Assembly: GCA_963699225.1 (NCBI GenBank)
Contig: OY969423.1
Coordinates: 124,001-188,000, forward strand
Direction of reading: 5' to 3'
From: VRUE01 sp963699225
GTDB taxonomy: Bacteria > Actinomycetota > Thermoleophilia > Solirubrobacterales > 70-9
DNA: 64,000 nt
Shown here in pieces: positions 17,847-25,546 of this stretch (position 1 is the first letter of the stretch; each line of letters opens with the position of its first letter). A program made the translations under genes and the position numbers. Under the pieces are notes generated by a model that made no database searches, was not told the DNA's origin, and saw only the letters and a list, made by a program, of their open reading frames with translations.

Positions 17847-18121
17847 CGCTGGTCCTGCTCGAGCTCGCGCTCGCGCTCATCCGCCTTGCGCTCGTTGAGC
17901 TCGGCCTCGGCCGCCGTGCGGCGGGCCCTCTCCTCGGCCAGCTCGGCCTCGCTGCGGGCGCTCTCGGCCTGCTCGCGGTGATGGCTGACGTCGTCCTGCA
18001 TGGCCTGATTCTGCACCCGACCGAGCTGCTGTTCGCGTTTGCGTTTTGAAGCAGCCGCGACCATGGCGGCGATTATCGCCAGCACGACGACGACGATTAC
18101 AACGATCACAACGGTGGACAT
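17843..18121 (-). CDS. Small single-pass membrane protein with cytoplasmic coiled coil
   Basis: A 92-residue protein. Residues 3-24 are strongly hydrophobic (VVIVVIVVVVLAIIAAMVAAA), followed by a basic stop-transfer KRKRE and a long Glu/Arg-rich coiled coil to the end. The start at 18121 is backed by a GAGGAGGACGAG ribosome site just upstream. No family is recognised; such proteins recur near stress genes in actinobacteria and may tether or scaffold partners. Confidence 0.7.
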   Translation of the reverse strand: MSTVVIVVIVVVVLAIIAAMVAAASKRKREQQLGRVQNQAMQDDVSHHREQAESARSEAELAEERARRTAAEAELNERKADERERELEQDQR

Positions 18122-18245
18122 CTCGTCCTCCTCATTGGAGTTTGGATCAATTCTCTGAACGGCTCCGGGATACCCGCAGGTCGATGACGGAAACGCGGTG
18201 GGCGAGGCCACGTTCGACAAAGCGCCCAGCGGGTACGGAGGGCCT

Positions 18246-18686
18246 ATGCCCGAGAGCGAAGAGAGACTTGACGAAGCCGAGGCGATAAAGCGCCTGAACG
18301 AGGCGCTGAGCCGTCAGTACCGCTCTGCCCTGCAGTACTCGATCGTCGCCTCGAGCCTGGTCGGCATCGAGGCGCAGGGGTTGGCCGGGGTGCTGACCGG
18401 CTACGGCGATCTAGAGCTGAGCGACGCCCGCGAGCTGGTCGAGAAGATCGTCTCCTTCGACGGCGAGCCGACCACCAAGGTCGCCGAGCTGCGCTACGCG
18501 CGCGGCGCCGAAGATGCCTTGGGCTGGCTGCTGCGCTGCGAGGAAGAGGCGATCGAGGCGCTGCAGGAAGCGATCGAGCCGACCGGCCGCGAGGGTCGCT
18601 CAGAGGCGCTGGAGCACATGCTCGAGCACCAGATCATGCGCAAGCAGCGCCAGGCGGATTTCCTCAAGCGGGCGCTCAGCTCTTAG
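18246..18686 (+). CDS. Ferritin-like (bacterioferritin/Dps-type fold) protein
   Basis: A 146-residue four-helix protein. Helix one reads AIKRLNEALSRQYRSALQYSIVASSL and later helices contain GYGDLELSDARELVEKIV, LRCEEEAIEALQEAIE and a final EHMLEHQIMRKQRQADFL; the Glu and His spacing resembles ferritin-like metal sites. Iron binding or storage is plausible but the full di-iron ligand set is not certain. ATG 18246 was chosen because the sequence before it is Arg/Pro-rich. Confidence 0.7.
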   Translation: MPESEERLDEAEAIKRLNEALSRQYRSALQYSIVASSLVGIEAQGLAGVLTGYGDLELSDARELVEKIVSFDGEPTTKVAELRYARGAEDALGWLLRCEEEAIEALQEAIEPTGREGRSEALEHMLEHQIMRKQRQADFLKRALSS

Positions 18687-18694
18687 GCCGCCGA

Positions 18695-18707
18695 GGGTTC
18701 GGAACCC
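18695..18707. other. Small hairpin in the leader before the 18808 gene
   Basis: GGGTT-CGG-AACCC forms a 5-base stem. Further downstream, CGGCT-GTC-AGCCG forms another. The 121-bp stretch between the ferritin-like gene and the next gene therefore holds stacked short hairpins that could serve as terminator or leader structure. Confidence 0.3.
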
Positions 18708-18807
18708 GTCCGTCGGGTAGCTGTAGCCCGTACCGCGAATCGCCTCAAGGGAAGCGTCGGCTGTCAGCCGGACCTTCACGGGCTCCAACTGACAACGGAG
18801 GATTTAC

Positions 18808-19290
18808 ATGGCCGATTTGACGACGCTCGAGGAGAAGCTGGCCGAGGTGACCGGGCTGGCCGGGGCCGCGCAGGAGGCGACGAAGAAAGTCGAGTCGCTG
18901 CTGGACGGTGGCTCGCTGTCCGAGAAGCTGCGCGAGATGCGCGAAGAGGCGGAGGAGACTGAAAGCCGCTGCCTGAAGGTCGCCGGTGAGCGCAACGGCA
19001 AGAAGACCGCGATCGAGGAGAAGGCTCGCGAAACCAAGAGCGAGGCCTCCGAGATGATGAAGACCTATCTCAGTGAGGACTCCGACGAGCTCGACGGCTT
19101 CGAGTTCCTGACCATGGCCGAGGCCGGCGAGGTCGGCCACTGGGCGATCCTCGGCAAGCTGAACGAGACTGCTGGGGAGGACGACATCAAGGAGCTGGTC
19201 GACTGGGCGCTGCCGATCCAGGAGCGTCACCTGATCACGGTCCGCGACGGCTCGCTCGAGCTGGCCGCTCAAGAGGACCCCAACTCCTGA
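18808..19290 (+). CDS. Helical protein, possibly ferritin-like (YciE/DUF892-like)
   Basis: A 160-residue acidic helical protein starting MADLTTLEEKLAEVTGLAGA. The C-terminal part, HWAILGKLNETAGEDDIKEL with WALPIQERHL, resembles the last helices of YciE/DUF892 or manganese-catalase-like ferritin folds. The N-terminal half is a charged coiled coil. A good ribosome site (GGAGGATTTAC) precedes the start. It sits directly ahead of the topoisomerase gene with a 17-bp gap. The family link is tentative. Confidence 0.5.
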   Translation: MADLTTLEEKLAEVTGLAGAAQEATKKVESLLDGGSLSEKLREMREEAEETESRCLKVAGERNGKKTAIEEKARETKSEASEMMKTYLSEDSDELDGFEFLTMAEAGEVGHWAILGKLNETAGEDDIKELVDWALPIQERHLITVRDGSLELAAQEDPNS

Positions 19291-19307
19291 GGACCCGCCC
19301 GACGCGC

Positions 19308-20324
19308 ATGGCCGGCACGGTTCGATCGCGGCGCCTGCGGCGCTCGGACTGTGCCGGCGAGGGCATCGTCCGCCGCCGCCAGGGCCGCGGCTTCTCCTAC
19401 CTCGACGCCGACGGTGAGCGGGTCGAGGACCCCGAGACCCTGGAGCGGATCGGCGAGCTGGCGATCCCGCCGGCCTGGCAGGACGTCTGGGTCTGCCCCG
19501 ATCCGTTGGGCCATATCCAGGCGACCGGGGCCGACGCCGCCGGGCGCAAGCAGTACCTCTACCACTCGCGCTGGCAGCAGCGCCAGGCCGAGCGCAAGTT
19601 CGAGGCGGTGCGCGAGTTCGCCGCCGCCCTGCCGCACCTGCGGCGCGCCGTCACCGCCGACCTGAAGCGCCAGGGAATGCCGCGCGAGCGGGCCCTGGCC
19701 TGTGCCGTGCGCCTGCTCGACCTCGGCTTCTTCCGGGTCGGCGGCGAGAGCTACGCCGAGGAAAACGAGAGCTACGGGCTGGCGACGATCCGCCGTGAGC
19801 ACGTCACGGTCAGCGGTGGCGAGGCGGTCTTCGACTTCCCCGCCAAGAGCGGCCAGCGCCGGGTGCAGTCGATCCGCGACCCGGCGGCGATCCGCGCGAT
19901 CGAGGCGATGCGCCGTCGCCGTAGCGGGCCCGACGATCTGCTCGCTTGGCGCGAGGCGGGGGAGTGGCGCGATGTCCACTCCGACGACGTCAACGCCTAC
20001 ATCCAGGCCAAGATCGGCGAAGGCTTCTCGGCCAAGGACTTCCGCACCTGGCACGGCACCGTGCTCGCCGCGGTCGAGCTTGCCGGCGAGCCGGTACCCG
20101 AATCAGAGGCCGCCGCCAAGCGCTCGATCTCAGCCGCGGTTAAACGCGTCGCCGAGGCGCTGGGCAATACACCCGCCGTCTGCCGCCGCTCCTATATCGA
20201 CCCGCGAGTTCTCGATCGCTTCCGCGACGGCGAGCAGATCCAAGCGACGGCGAGCACCAACGGCAGGCTCAGCGCCAAGCGTCGGGCGAAGATCGAGCGC
20301 GAAGTGCTGCGCTTGATCTCCTGA
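19308..20324 (+). CDS. DNA topoisomerase IB (poxvirus type)
   Basis: A 338-residue type IB topoisomerase that relaxes supercoils through a 3'-phosphotyrosine link. The N-terminal domain includes IPPAWQDVWVCPDPLGHIQATG and GRKQYLYHSRW. Catalytic residues lie in FFRVGGESYAEENESYG (Arg), FDFPAKSGQ (Lys), KDFRTWHGT (Arg and His), and the nucleophile Tyr in CRRSYIDPRV. Size matches the bacterial family. Its last 133 bp overlap the 3' end of the convergent DCC gene. Confidence 0.9.
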   Translation: MAGTVRSRRLRRSDCAGEGIVRRRQGRGFSYLDADGERVEDPETLERIGELAIPPAWQDVWVCPDPLGHIQATGADAAGRKQYLYHSRWQQRQAERKFEAVREFAAALPHLRRAVTADLKRQGMPRERALACAVRLLDLGFFRVGGESYAEENESYGLATIRREHVTVSGGEAVFDFPAKSGQRRVQSIRDPAAIRAIEAMRRRRSGPDDLLAWREAGEWRDVHSDDVNAYIQAKIGEGFSAKDFRTWHGTVLAAVELAGEPVPESEAAAKRSISAAVKRVAEALGNTPAVCRRSYIDPRVLDRFRDGEQIQATASTNGRLSAKRRAKIEREVLRLIS

Positions 20325-20695
20325 AGGTCGACCGCGCAGGCGGGTGTGCCGCCCGGCAGGCGGTGGCGGTTGTTCGCGATCAGCCGGTAGGCACCGGCGG
20401 CGATTGGCGAGATCCCCGGCGCGAGGAGAACCCGGCCTGCGAGTGCCCAGATGCCGCCGGCGCTGCGCAGCGCCGCGGCGACCGCCTCGTGGCCAGAGCG
20501 GATGATGCCGTCGATCTCGACCCATTGGACGGCAGTTGCCGCCGCCTCCTCGCTCAGTCCAAGCGCACCCAGGTCGGTCTGCTGCCAGGCGACCATCTCA
20601 GACCCCGGCCCGATCTTCTCGAGCAGGCGCACGGAGCTGGTGCAGAAGGCGCAGTCGCCGTCGTAGACCAGCGCTGGTCGTGCACGGGCAACCAT
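20192..20695 (-). CDS. DCC-family (DUF393) thiol-disulfide oxidoreductase-like protein
   Basis: A 167-residue protein with the hallmark LVYDGDCAFCTSSVRLL, containing the CxxC that defines DCC proteins, and the family ending AYRLIANNRHRLPGGTPAC. The last 35-40 residues after this point are Arg/Ser-rich and lie over the topoisomerase coding strand, so they look like read-on into antisense rather than conserved sequence. It begins 2 bp after the TetR gene on the same strand. Confidence 0.8.
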   Translation of the reverse strand: MVARARPALVYDGDCAFCTSSVRLLEKIGPGSEMVAWQQTDLGALGLSEEAAATAVQWVEIDGIIRSGHEAVAAALRSAGGIWALAGRVLLAPGISPIAAGAYRLIANNRHRLPGGTPACAVDLQEIKRSTSRSIFARRLALSLPLVLAVAWICSPSRKRSRTRGSI

Positions 20696-20696
20696 C

Positions 20697-21251
20697 TCAG
20701 CGCCACGGCTTGTCCAGCAGCCGGTCGATCGCCAGCTGCACGATCTGGGAGCGGCTCTTGCCGTCGTGCTGGGCGGCGATGAAGTAGCTGCCGACGAAAA
20801 GCGAGTAGGTCAGCATGCAGCGGGCCTCGACTTCGTCCTCGTCGGCGCAGAGCTGCCCGAACAGCGAGCGCAGGTAGGCCATGCGCTGGCTGTCGATCCG
20901 GCGCAGGCGGTCGGCGATCCCGGCGTCGCGGCGCGACCAGTCCCGGATCGCCAGCTCGACCGTGAAGTCGACCGTGGAGGCGAGGGCGAAGAGGTGTTGC
21001 AGTTTGGCTCGCGGCTCCACCGGCTGGCTCTCGACGCTGGCGATCACGTCCTCGACCATCGCCTTCTCCCAACTGTCGAGCATCTCGTCAAGCAGACCTT
21101 GGCGGTCTTTGAAGTGCCAGTAGAAGCCGCCCTTGGAAACCCCCAGCGAGGCGGCCAGGGCCTCGACCCGGACGGCCTCCGGGCCGCCGGCGCCAAGCGC
21201 TTGCTGAGCTGCCTCGATCCAGGCTCCGCGAGGGGTTCGGACATTGGCCAC
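20697..21251 (-). CDS. TetR-family transcriptional regulator
   Basis: A 184-residue TetR protein. The N-terminal helix-turn-helix reads AVRVEALAASLGVSKGGFYWHFKDRQGLL, the classical TetR pattern. The C-terminal ligand domain ends with LTYSLFVGSYFIAAQHDGKS. I chose GTG 21251 as the start because it gives the family N terminus and leaves a palindromic site (21262-21275) just upstream; a longer frame from TTG 21287 would place that site inside the gene. It is divergent from the DUF2867 gene and likely represses both. Confidence 0.85.
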   Translation of the reverse strand: MANVRTPRGAWIEAAQQALGAGGPEAVRVEALAASLGVSKGGFYWHFKDRQGLLDEMLDSWEKAMVEDVIASVESQPVEPRAKLQHLFALASTVDFTVELAIRDWSRRDAGIADRLRRIDSQRMAYLRSLFGQLCADEDEVEARCMLTYSLFVGSYFIAAQHDGKSRSQIVQLAIDRLLDKPWR

Positions 21252-21261
21252 GGGCTTATCT

Positions 21262-21275
21262 ATACGGCACCGTAT
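21262..21275. promoter_or_regulatory. Candidate TetR operator 1
   Basis: ATACG-GCAC-CGTAT, two perfect 5-base arms with a 4-base centre, 10 bases upstream of the TetR start. It shares its arms with the second site at 21303, so both are probably bound by the TetR encoded here. Confidence 0.7.
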
Positions 21276-21302
21276 TGACAGATGCAAGCGGCGGTGTTAA
21301 AG

Positions 21303-21324
21303 ATCCATACGACATCGTATGGAT
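21303..21324. promoter_or_regulatory. Candidate TetR operator 2
   Basis: ATCCATACG and CGTATGGAT are perfect 9-base arms around a 4-base ACAT centre, a 22-bp palindrome. It lies 15 bases before the DUF2867 start and would block its expression. Core arms ATACG/CGTAT equal those of the site at 21262. Confidence 0.75.
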
Positions 21325-21339
21325 TGAAAGGAGACCGAC

Positions 21340-21975
21340 ATGAGGCTTCCGAACGCCGTGCACGAATCCCGTCCCTGGCGCATCCGCGAGATCGTCCCGG
21401 ACTTCAAGCTGGAGGATGTCTGGGCGCTGCCGGTGGATGGCCGTGAGGAGGACTTTCCGGCCTTTCTCGAGCTGATGGCTTCCGCCGATCCCGCCGATGC
21501 GGACTCCCTGCCGACCCGCTTCCTCTGGCGCCTCCGCGATCGCCTCGGCAGGTGGTTCGACCTCGGCGAGATCTCGGCCCCGGTCGAGGAGCGCGACGCC
21601 GCGGACAGATTGCCGATTCCGGGAACGAACGAGACCTCACTGCGCGCCCGGCTGCCGGAGGACCTCCGCGGGACAGTGGCGGATGTGGATTTTGGCTCCC
21701 TCCCTTTCGTACCGCTCTACCGGACCGACGACGAGTTCGCCGCTGAGGTGTCGAACCGGACCATGCACGGCGTGATGCACGCTGCCTGGGCCGAGCAGGG
21801 CGAAGGTCGCTATCAAGCGCAGATGGCGGTCTACGTCAAGACACACGGTTGCTTCGGGGAGGCATACATGTTGCTGATCAAGCCGTTCCGCCACCTGATC
21901 GTCTACCCGGCTCTGATGAAGCAGACCGAACGGATGTGGAATGAACGCCCCCCACGGCGGGCGGTGCCGACCTAG
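21340..21975 (+). CDS. DUF2867 family protein
   Basis: A 211-residue protein. The features TRFLWRLRDRLGRWFDLG, then GTNETSLRARLPEDLRGT and a final MLLIKPFRHLIVYPALMKQTERMW, are those of DUF2867, a family of unknown role whose members are often linked to lipid or membrane metabolism. It has a GAAAGGAG ribosome site and is preceded by a 22-bp operator, so it is probably the main target of the divergent TetR protein. Its stop overlaps the convergent tatC stop. Confidence 0.8.
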   Translation: MRLPNAVHESRPWRIREIVPDFKLEDVWALPVDGREEDFPAFLELMASADPADADSLPTRFLWRLRDRLGRWFDLGEISAPVEERDAADRLPIPGTNETSLRARLPEDLRGTVADVDFGSLPFVPLYRTDDEFAAEVSNRTMHGVMHAAWAEQGEGRYQAQMAVYVKTHGCFGEAYMLLIKPFRHLIVYPALMKQTERMWNERPPRRAVPT

Positions 21976-22739
21976 GGCTTATCGGCCGCCGGCTCGCTGA
22001 GCGGCGCCGCATTGGGCTCGCCAAAGAGGCGGGCGAGGACGATGCTGAGCTCATAGAGGGCGATCAGCGGCGCCGTCTCGAGCAGCATCGAGACCGGGTC
22101 GACCCCTGGCAGCGCGGCGGCGAGCACTGCGCAGCCCAGGTAGGCGTAGCGGCGGTTCTGTTTCAGCTGCTTCACCTTGACGATGCCGAGGCGGGTCACC
22201 GCGAGCACGCCGACCGGCACCTGGAAGACGACGCCGCAGGCGAGCAGCGTGGTGCCGAAAAAGCTGTAGTAGTCCTTGGCCCTGACCTGAATGTTGAACT
22301 GGCTGTCGTTGAAGTTGAGCAGGAACTTGGTCGCCGCCGGCAGCACGACGACGTAGCCGAAGACGACCCCGGTGATGAAGAGGATCGGGACCAGTAGCAG
22401 TAGTGGAGTAACGGTGCGCCGCTGCTGGTGGCTGAGGGCCGGCAGTAGGTAGGCGTAGGCCTGGTAGAGGATGATCGGCAGCGAGAGCAGGAAGGCGCCG
22501 TAGGCGGCGACCGTCATCGTCGTCGTGAAGGGCTCGCTGATGCCGAGGGTGAGCAGCTTGCTGTGGGCGGAGGGGAGCGGCCCGTTGGCGAGTTCGAGCA
22601 GCAAGTGGTTCTGCCAGAAGCAGAGGGCGAAGGCGACGCCGAGGACGCTGAGCGAGACGACGATGCGCGCGCGCAGCTCATCGAGGTGATCGACGAGGCT
22701 CACCTCATCGTCATATGAGAGTGCTTTTACGCGGCGCAT
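21972..22739 (-). CDS. tatC: Sec-independent translocase subunit TatC
   Basis: A 255-residue protein with six hydrophobic segments. The cytoplasmic N terminus has LVDHLDELRARIVVSL, the conserved TatC start, followed by SEPFTTTMTVAAYGAFLLSLPIILYQ and later FGYVVVLP. TatC receives twin-arginine signal peptides and forms the translocase with TatA. It follows tatA by 10 bp and is on the same strand, so they form one unit. Start ATG 22739 gives the family N terminus. Confidence 0.93.
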   Translation of the reverse strand: MRRVKALSYDDEVSLVDHLDELRARIVVSLSVLGVAFALCFWQNHLLLELANGPLPSAHSKLLTLGISEPFTTTMTVAAYGAFLLSLPIILYQAYAYLLPALSHQQRRTVTPLLLLVPILFITGVVFGYVVVLPAATKFLLNFNDSQFNIQVRAKDYYSFFGTTLLACGVVFQVPVGVLAVTRLGIVKVKQLKQNRRYAYLGCAVLAAALPGVDPVSMLLETAPLIALYELSIVLARLFGEPNAAPLSEPAADKP

Positions 22740-22749
22740 CGTCTCGGCC

Positions 22750-22989
22750 TCAGGCGTGCGTGTTGGTGGCGGTCTCGGCAGCCTTGGGCGCCGGGCCGTG
22801 AGCGACAACCGGCGGCTGCTCGACAGCCAGCGGGGCCTCGTCGTCGGAGTGCTCGCCCGACACGGAGCCGCGGAACTCGCGGATTCCTTTGCCGACCGAC
22901 TTGCCGAGCTCGGGCAGGCGTTTGGGCCCGAAAACGACGAGGGCGATGACGAGGACGATCATGATCTCCATTGGTCCGATGTTGGGCAC
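22750..22989 (-). CDS. tatA: Sec-independent translocase subunit TatA/TatE
   Basis: A 79-residue protein: a short hydrophobic helix (MEIMIVLVIALVVFGPKRLPEL) with the FGPKRLPELGKSVGKGIREF hinge and amphipathic helix typical of TatA. The tail is Pro/Ala-rich and acidic. It starts with GTG 22989. With TatC it makes the export pore for folded proteins, which could include the neighbouring ferritin-like protein. Confidence 0.93.
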   Translation of the reverse strand: MPNIGPMEIMIVLVIALVVFGPKRLPELGKSVGKGIREFRGSVSGEHSDDEAPLAVEQPPVVAHGPAPKAAETATNTHA

Positions 22990-23036
22990 TGTGTGCCTCC
23001 AGTCCTGGTTGGGTCAAAGGTTGGTCCGGGGGGGTC

Positions 23037-23075
23037 TGGCGACTTACCCTCCCCATTCGGGGGGGTAAGTCGCCA
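23037..23075. terminator. Strong hairpin between the ferritin-like gene and tatA
   Basis: A 17-bp stem (with one bulged T) closes on an ATTC loop: the arms run from TGGCGACTTACCC through CCCC and back through GGGGGGG and TAAGTCGCCA. It lies 29 bp after the ferritin-like stop and 48 bp before tatA on the minus strand, where it would end the upstream transcript. There is no strong T-run. Confidence 0.6.
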
Positions 23076-23103
23076 AGCTCCGGCCCGGCCGTTTGCGATG
23101 GCG

Positions 23104-23829
23104 TTACTTGAGGAAGCCTGTTCCTTCCACTGCCTTGAGCACTTCGGCCGCCGTGAAGGGCGTGTCGAAGGCGCCGTCGGGGGTCAGCCCCGAGGGCTTG
23201 CCGCTGAGCAGCAGGCCGGCGACGGAGGCGTGGCGTGCCTCGATCGTGAGGATCGAGAGCGCCGCGGCGACGTAGGCCGGGCTGGCGATGTTGAGCGCCT
23301 GGCCGGAGTAGGCGTGGACGCCGGTGTTCTCGAGCGCGACGGCGGTCTTGATGAAGGACGCCGCCTTGGAGGTGGTCGAGCCGAAGTCGACCTTGGGGGC
23401 GGCGGTCGCCTTCGAGCCGAGGGCCTTCTTGAGGAAGGCGACGTGGGCGTTCTCGTCGACCGTCACCGTCTTCAGGAAGACCTGGGTCTGACCGTCCTTG
23501 ATGAACTTGCTCTTCTTCTGGTTGGCGCTCGCCTCGTTGTAGAAGGCGGCCTCGAGGTACTCGAGCGTGAGGGCGAAGTTGAGGATGCCGACGTCGCCCT
23601 TGCCAAACGAGGCGGGCGGGCGGCCCTTGCCACCCTTGGCCAGCGCGGCGGCGGGGGTGAGGGCGCCGATCAGGGCGCCGCTGCCGACGACCGCGCCGCC
23701 GGCCAGTCCGGCCTTCTTGAGGAAGCCGAGCCGGGTGTCGCCCTCGTTGAGGGTTTCGGCCGCATCGTCGGCCGCTTGGCGGACAACGTCATCGACGTTG
23801 GTCTGTTTGAGGGTTGCATCCGGTTCCAT
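23104..23829 (-). CDS. Exported ferritin-like domain protein
   Basis: A 241-residue protein of the ferritin-like domain type (PF13668-like). After a charged lead with DTRLGFLKKAGLAGGAVVGSGALIGAL, a hydrophobic stretch resembling a Tat-type signal or anchor, comes the four-helix domain: DVGILNFALTLEYLEAAFYNEA, VTVDENAHVAFLKKAL, ALENTGVHAYSGQA and SILTIEARHASVAGLL. The Glu and His residues at these places suggest a di-metal site. ATG 23829 was chosen; a GGAG site lies upstream. The nearby tatCA genes fit export. Confidence 0.8.
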   Translation of the reverse strand: MEPDATLKQTNVDDVVRQAADDAAETLNEGDTRLGFLKKAGLAGGAVVGSGALIGALTPAAALAKGGKGRPPASFGKGDVGILNFALTLEYLEAAFYNEASANQKKSKFIKDGQTQVFLKTVTVDENAHVAFLKKALGSKATAAPKVDFGSTTSKAASFIKTAVALENTGVHAYSGQALNIASPAYVAAALSILTIEARHASVAGLLLSGKPSGLTPDGAFDTPFTAAEVLKAVEGTGFLK

Positions 23830-23902
23830 TGCGCGCTCCTTTGAAGGGGTTTGGCCCAGGTAACGGAGCCCCCTGCCCGCCGGATCACTTGGCGGGAGAT
23901 CT

Positions 23903-25495
23903 TTAAGTGGAAGGAGTCGCGCTGCTCGCGGTGATGTGCTCGTGGACGAAGCGCACGACCGTCGCGCCCTCGCCGACCGCGGTTGCACAGCGCTTGATCG
24001 AGCCGGCGCGCACGTCGCCGGCGGCGTAGATGCCAGCGACGCTGGTTTCGAGCAGGCCGTCGGCGCCCGCTTCGGCACCGGTCAGCACGAACCCCTTGGC
24101 GTCGCGGGCGATCGCCTCGCCGAGCCAATCGGTGCACGGCGTCGCGCCGAGGAAGAGGAAGAGAAAGGAGAAGGGCAGTTCGTCACCGTCGGTCAGCGTC
24201 ACCGCCGCGAGGTGTCCCTCCTCGCCGTGCAGGGCGCTGACTTCGCTGCGGTCGCGGACGACGACGCCGTAGCGGTCGATCTCGTCGATCAGGTACTGGG
24301 ACATCGTCTCGTTGAGGTCGGCGCGGCGATGCAGCAGGGTGACCAGGGCGCCGCCGCGGGCCAGCCAGATTGCCGCCTGTGCGGCCGAGTTGCCGCCGCC
24401 GATCACGCCCACCCGCTGGCCGCCGCAGAGCTGGCCCTCGGGCGGGCCGGCGGCGTAGAAGACGCTGATCCCCTCGTAGTCGTCGAGGTCGTCGACCGGC
24501 AGGCGGCGGTATTCGGCCCCGGTCGAGAGCAGCACCGTGCGAGCGAGGATCTCGTTGCCTTCCTCGAGCTTGACCAGGTGCCGTTCGGCTCCGGGCTCGA
24601 GGGCCTGCGCTCGATAGGGCGTCGCCGTGCGAGCACCGAACTTGCGCGCCTGGGTGACCGCGCGGCTGGTCAGCTCGCTGCCGGTGATCCCGGCCGGGAA
24701 GCCGAGGTAGTTCTCGATCCGGCGCGAGGTGCCGGCCTGGCCGCCGAGCACGGTGCTCTCGATCACCAGCGTGTCGAGGCCCTCGGAGGCGCCGTAGACC
24801 GCGGCGCCGAGCCCCGCCGGGCCGCCGCCGAGGATCAGCAGGTCGACCTCCTCCCGCTCACTCAGTTCCAGCCCGATACCCAGCGCCCGCGAAAGCTGGC
24901 CGTTGCTCGGGTTGCGCAGGTCGGTGCCGCCGGGCAGCCGGACAAGCGGGATCTCCTCGGGCCCAAGCGGCTCCAGCAGGGTGGCGGCCTCGAGGTCCTC
25001 CGCGGGTGAGCGCCAGGAGTGGGGGAGGCGTTGGCGACGGGCGAAGTCGAGCAGGCGCCGGGTGTCGACCGAGTCGTGCGGACCGACGATCTCGACCCCG
25101 ATCCCCTGCTGGCGCTGCAGCAGTTCGCGCCGCTCGATGAAGGCCGAGAGCAGCAGGTCGGAGAGCGCCCCGTCCTCGAAGAGCAGCTTGCGCAGCACTT
25201 CGCGATCGACTGCGATGTAGCGCATCGGCGCGGTGACGACGGCGGTGAGGAAGACGGTCTGGCCGGAGAGCAGGTTCATCTCGCCGAGGAAGCCGGAGGC
25301 GCCGTGGCGGACGATCTCGCGGCCGGCGGGATCGGTGACGGCGACCTCGCCCTCGTAGATCGCGATGAACGGGTAGCTGGCGTCGCCGACTTCGAAGAGC
25401 TTCTCTCCCACGGCCGCGGTCCGCTCCTCGCCAAGCGCAGCGAGGGTCGCCATCTGTGAGCTCGAGAGCACCCGGCTTGTCGGAGCGGAGGCCAC
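23903..25495 (-). CDS. Cyclic-nucleotide-binding domain fused to thioredoxin-reductase-like FAD oxidoreductase
   Basis: A 530-residue fusion. Residues about 10-130 form a CRP-like cyclic-nucleotide-binding barrel (SYPFIAIYEGEVAVTDPAGREIVRHGASGFLGEMNLLSG-like pattern). A linker with a thioredoxin-like trace (DTRRLLDFARRQRLPHSWR) leads to the FAD/NAD domain: LLILGGGPAGLGAAVYGASEG, GGQAGTSRRIENYLGFP, VGVIGGGNSAAQAAIWLARGG and AAGDVRAGSIKRCATAVGEG. The redox CxxC of true thioredoxin reductases is absent, so electrons do not leave through that route. Likely a regulated NAD(P)H flavoenzyme of unknown acceptor. Confidence 0.85.
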   Translation of the reverse strand: MASAPTSRVLSSSQMATLAALGEERTAAVGEKLFEVGDASYPFIAIYEGEVAVTDPAGREIVRHGASGFLGEMNLLSGQTVFLTAVVTAPMRYIAVDREVLRKLLFEDGALSDLLLSAFIERRELLQRQQGIGVEIVGPHDSVDTRRLLDFARRQRLPHSWRSPAEDLEAATLLEPLGPEEIPLVRLPGGTDLRNPSNGQLSRALGIGLELSEREEVDLLILGGGPAGLGAAVYGASEGLDTLVIESTVLGGQAGTSRRIENYLGFPAGITGSELTSRAVTQARKFGARTATPYRAQALEPGAERHLVKLEEGNEILARTVLLSTGAEYRRLPVDDLDDYEGISVFYAAGPPEGQLCGGQRVGVIGGGNSAAQAAIWLARGGALVTLLHRRADLNETMSQYLIDEIDRYGVVVRDRSEVSALHGEEGHLAAVTLTDGDELPFSFLFLFLGATPCTDWLGEAIARDAKGFVLTGAEAGADGLLETSVAGIYAAGDVRAGSIKRCATAVGEGATVVRFVHEHITASSATPST

Positions 25496-25546
25496 TTGGG
25501 CTCAGACTAGATGGTCGGTCCAGCCCGGAGGTGGGAACATCCCCTA

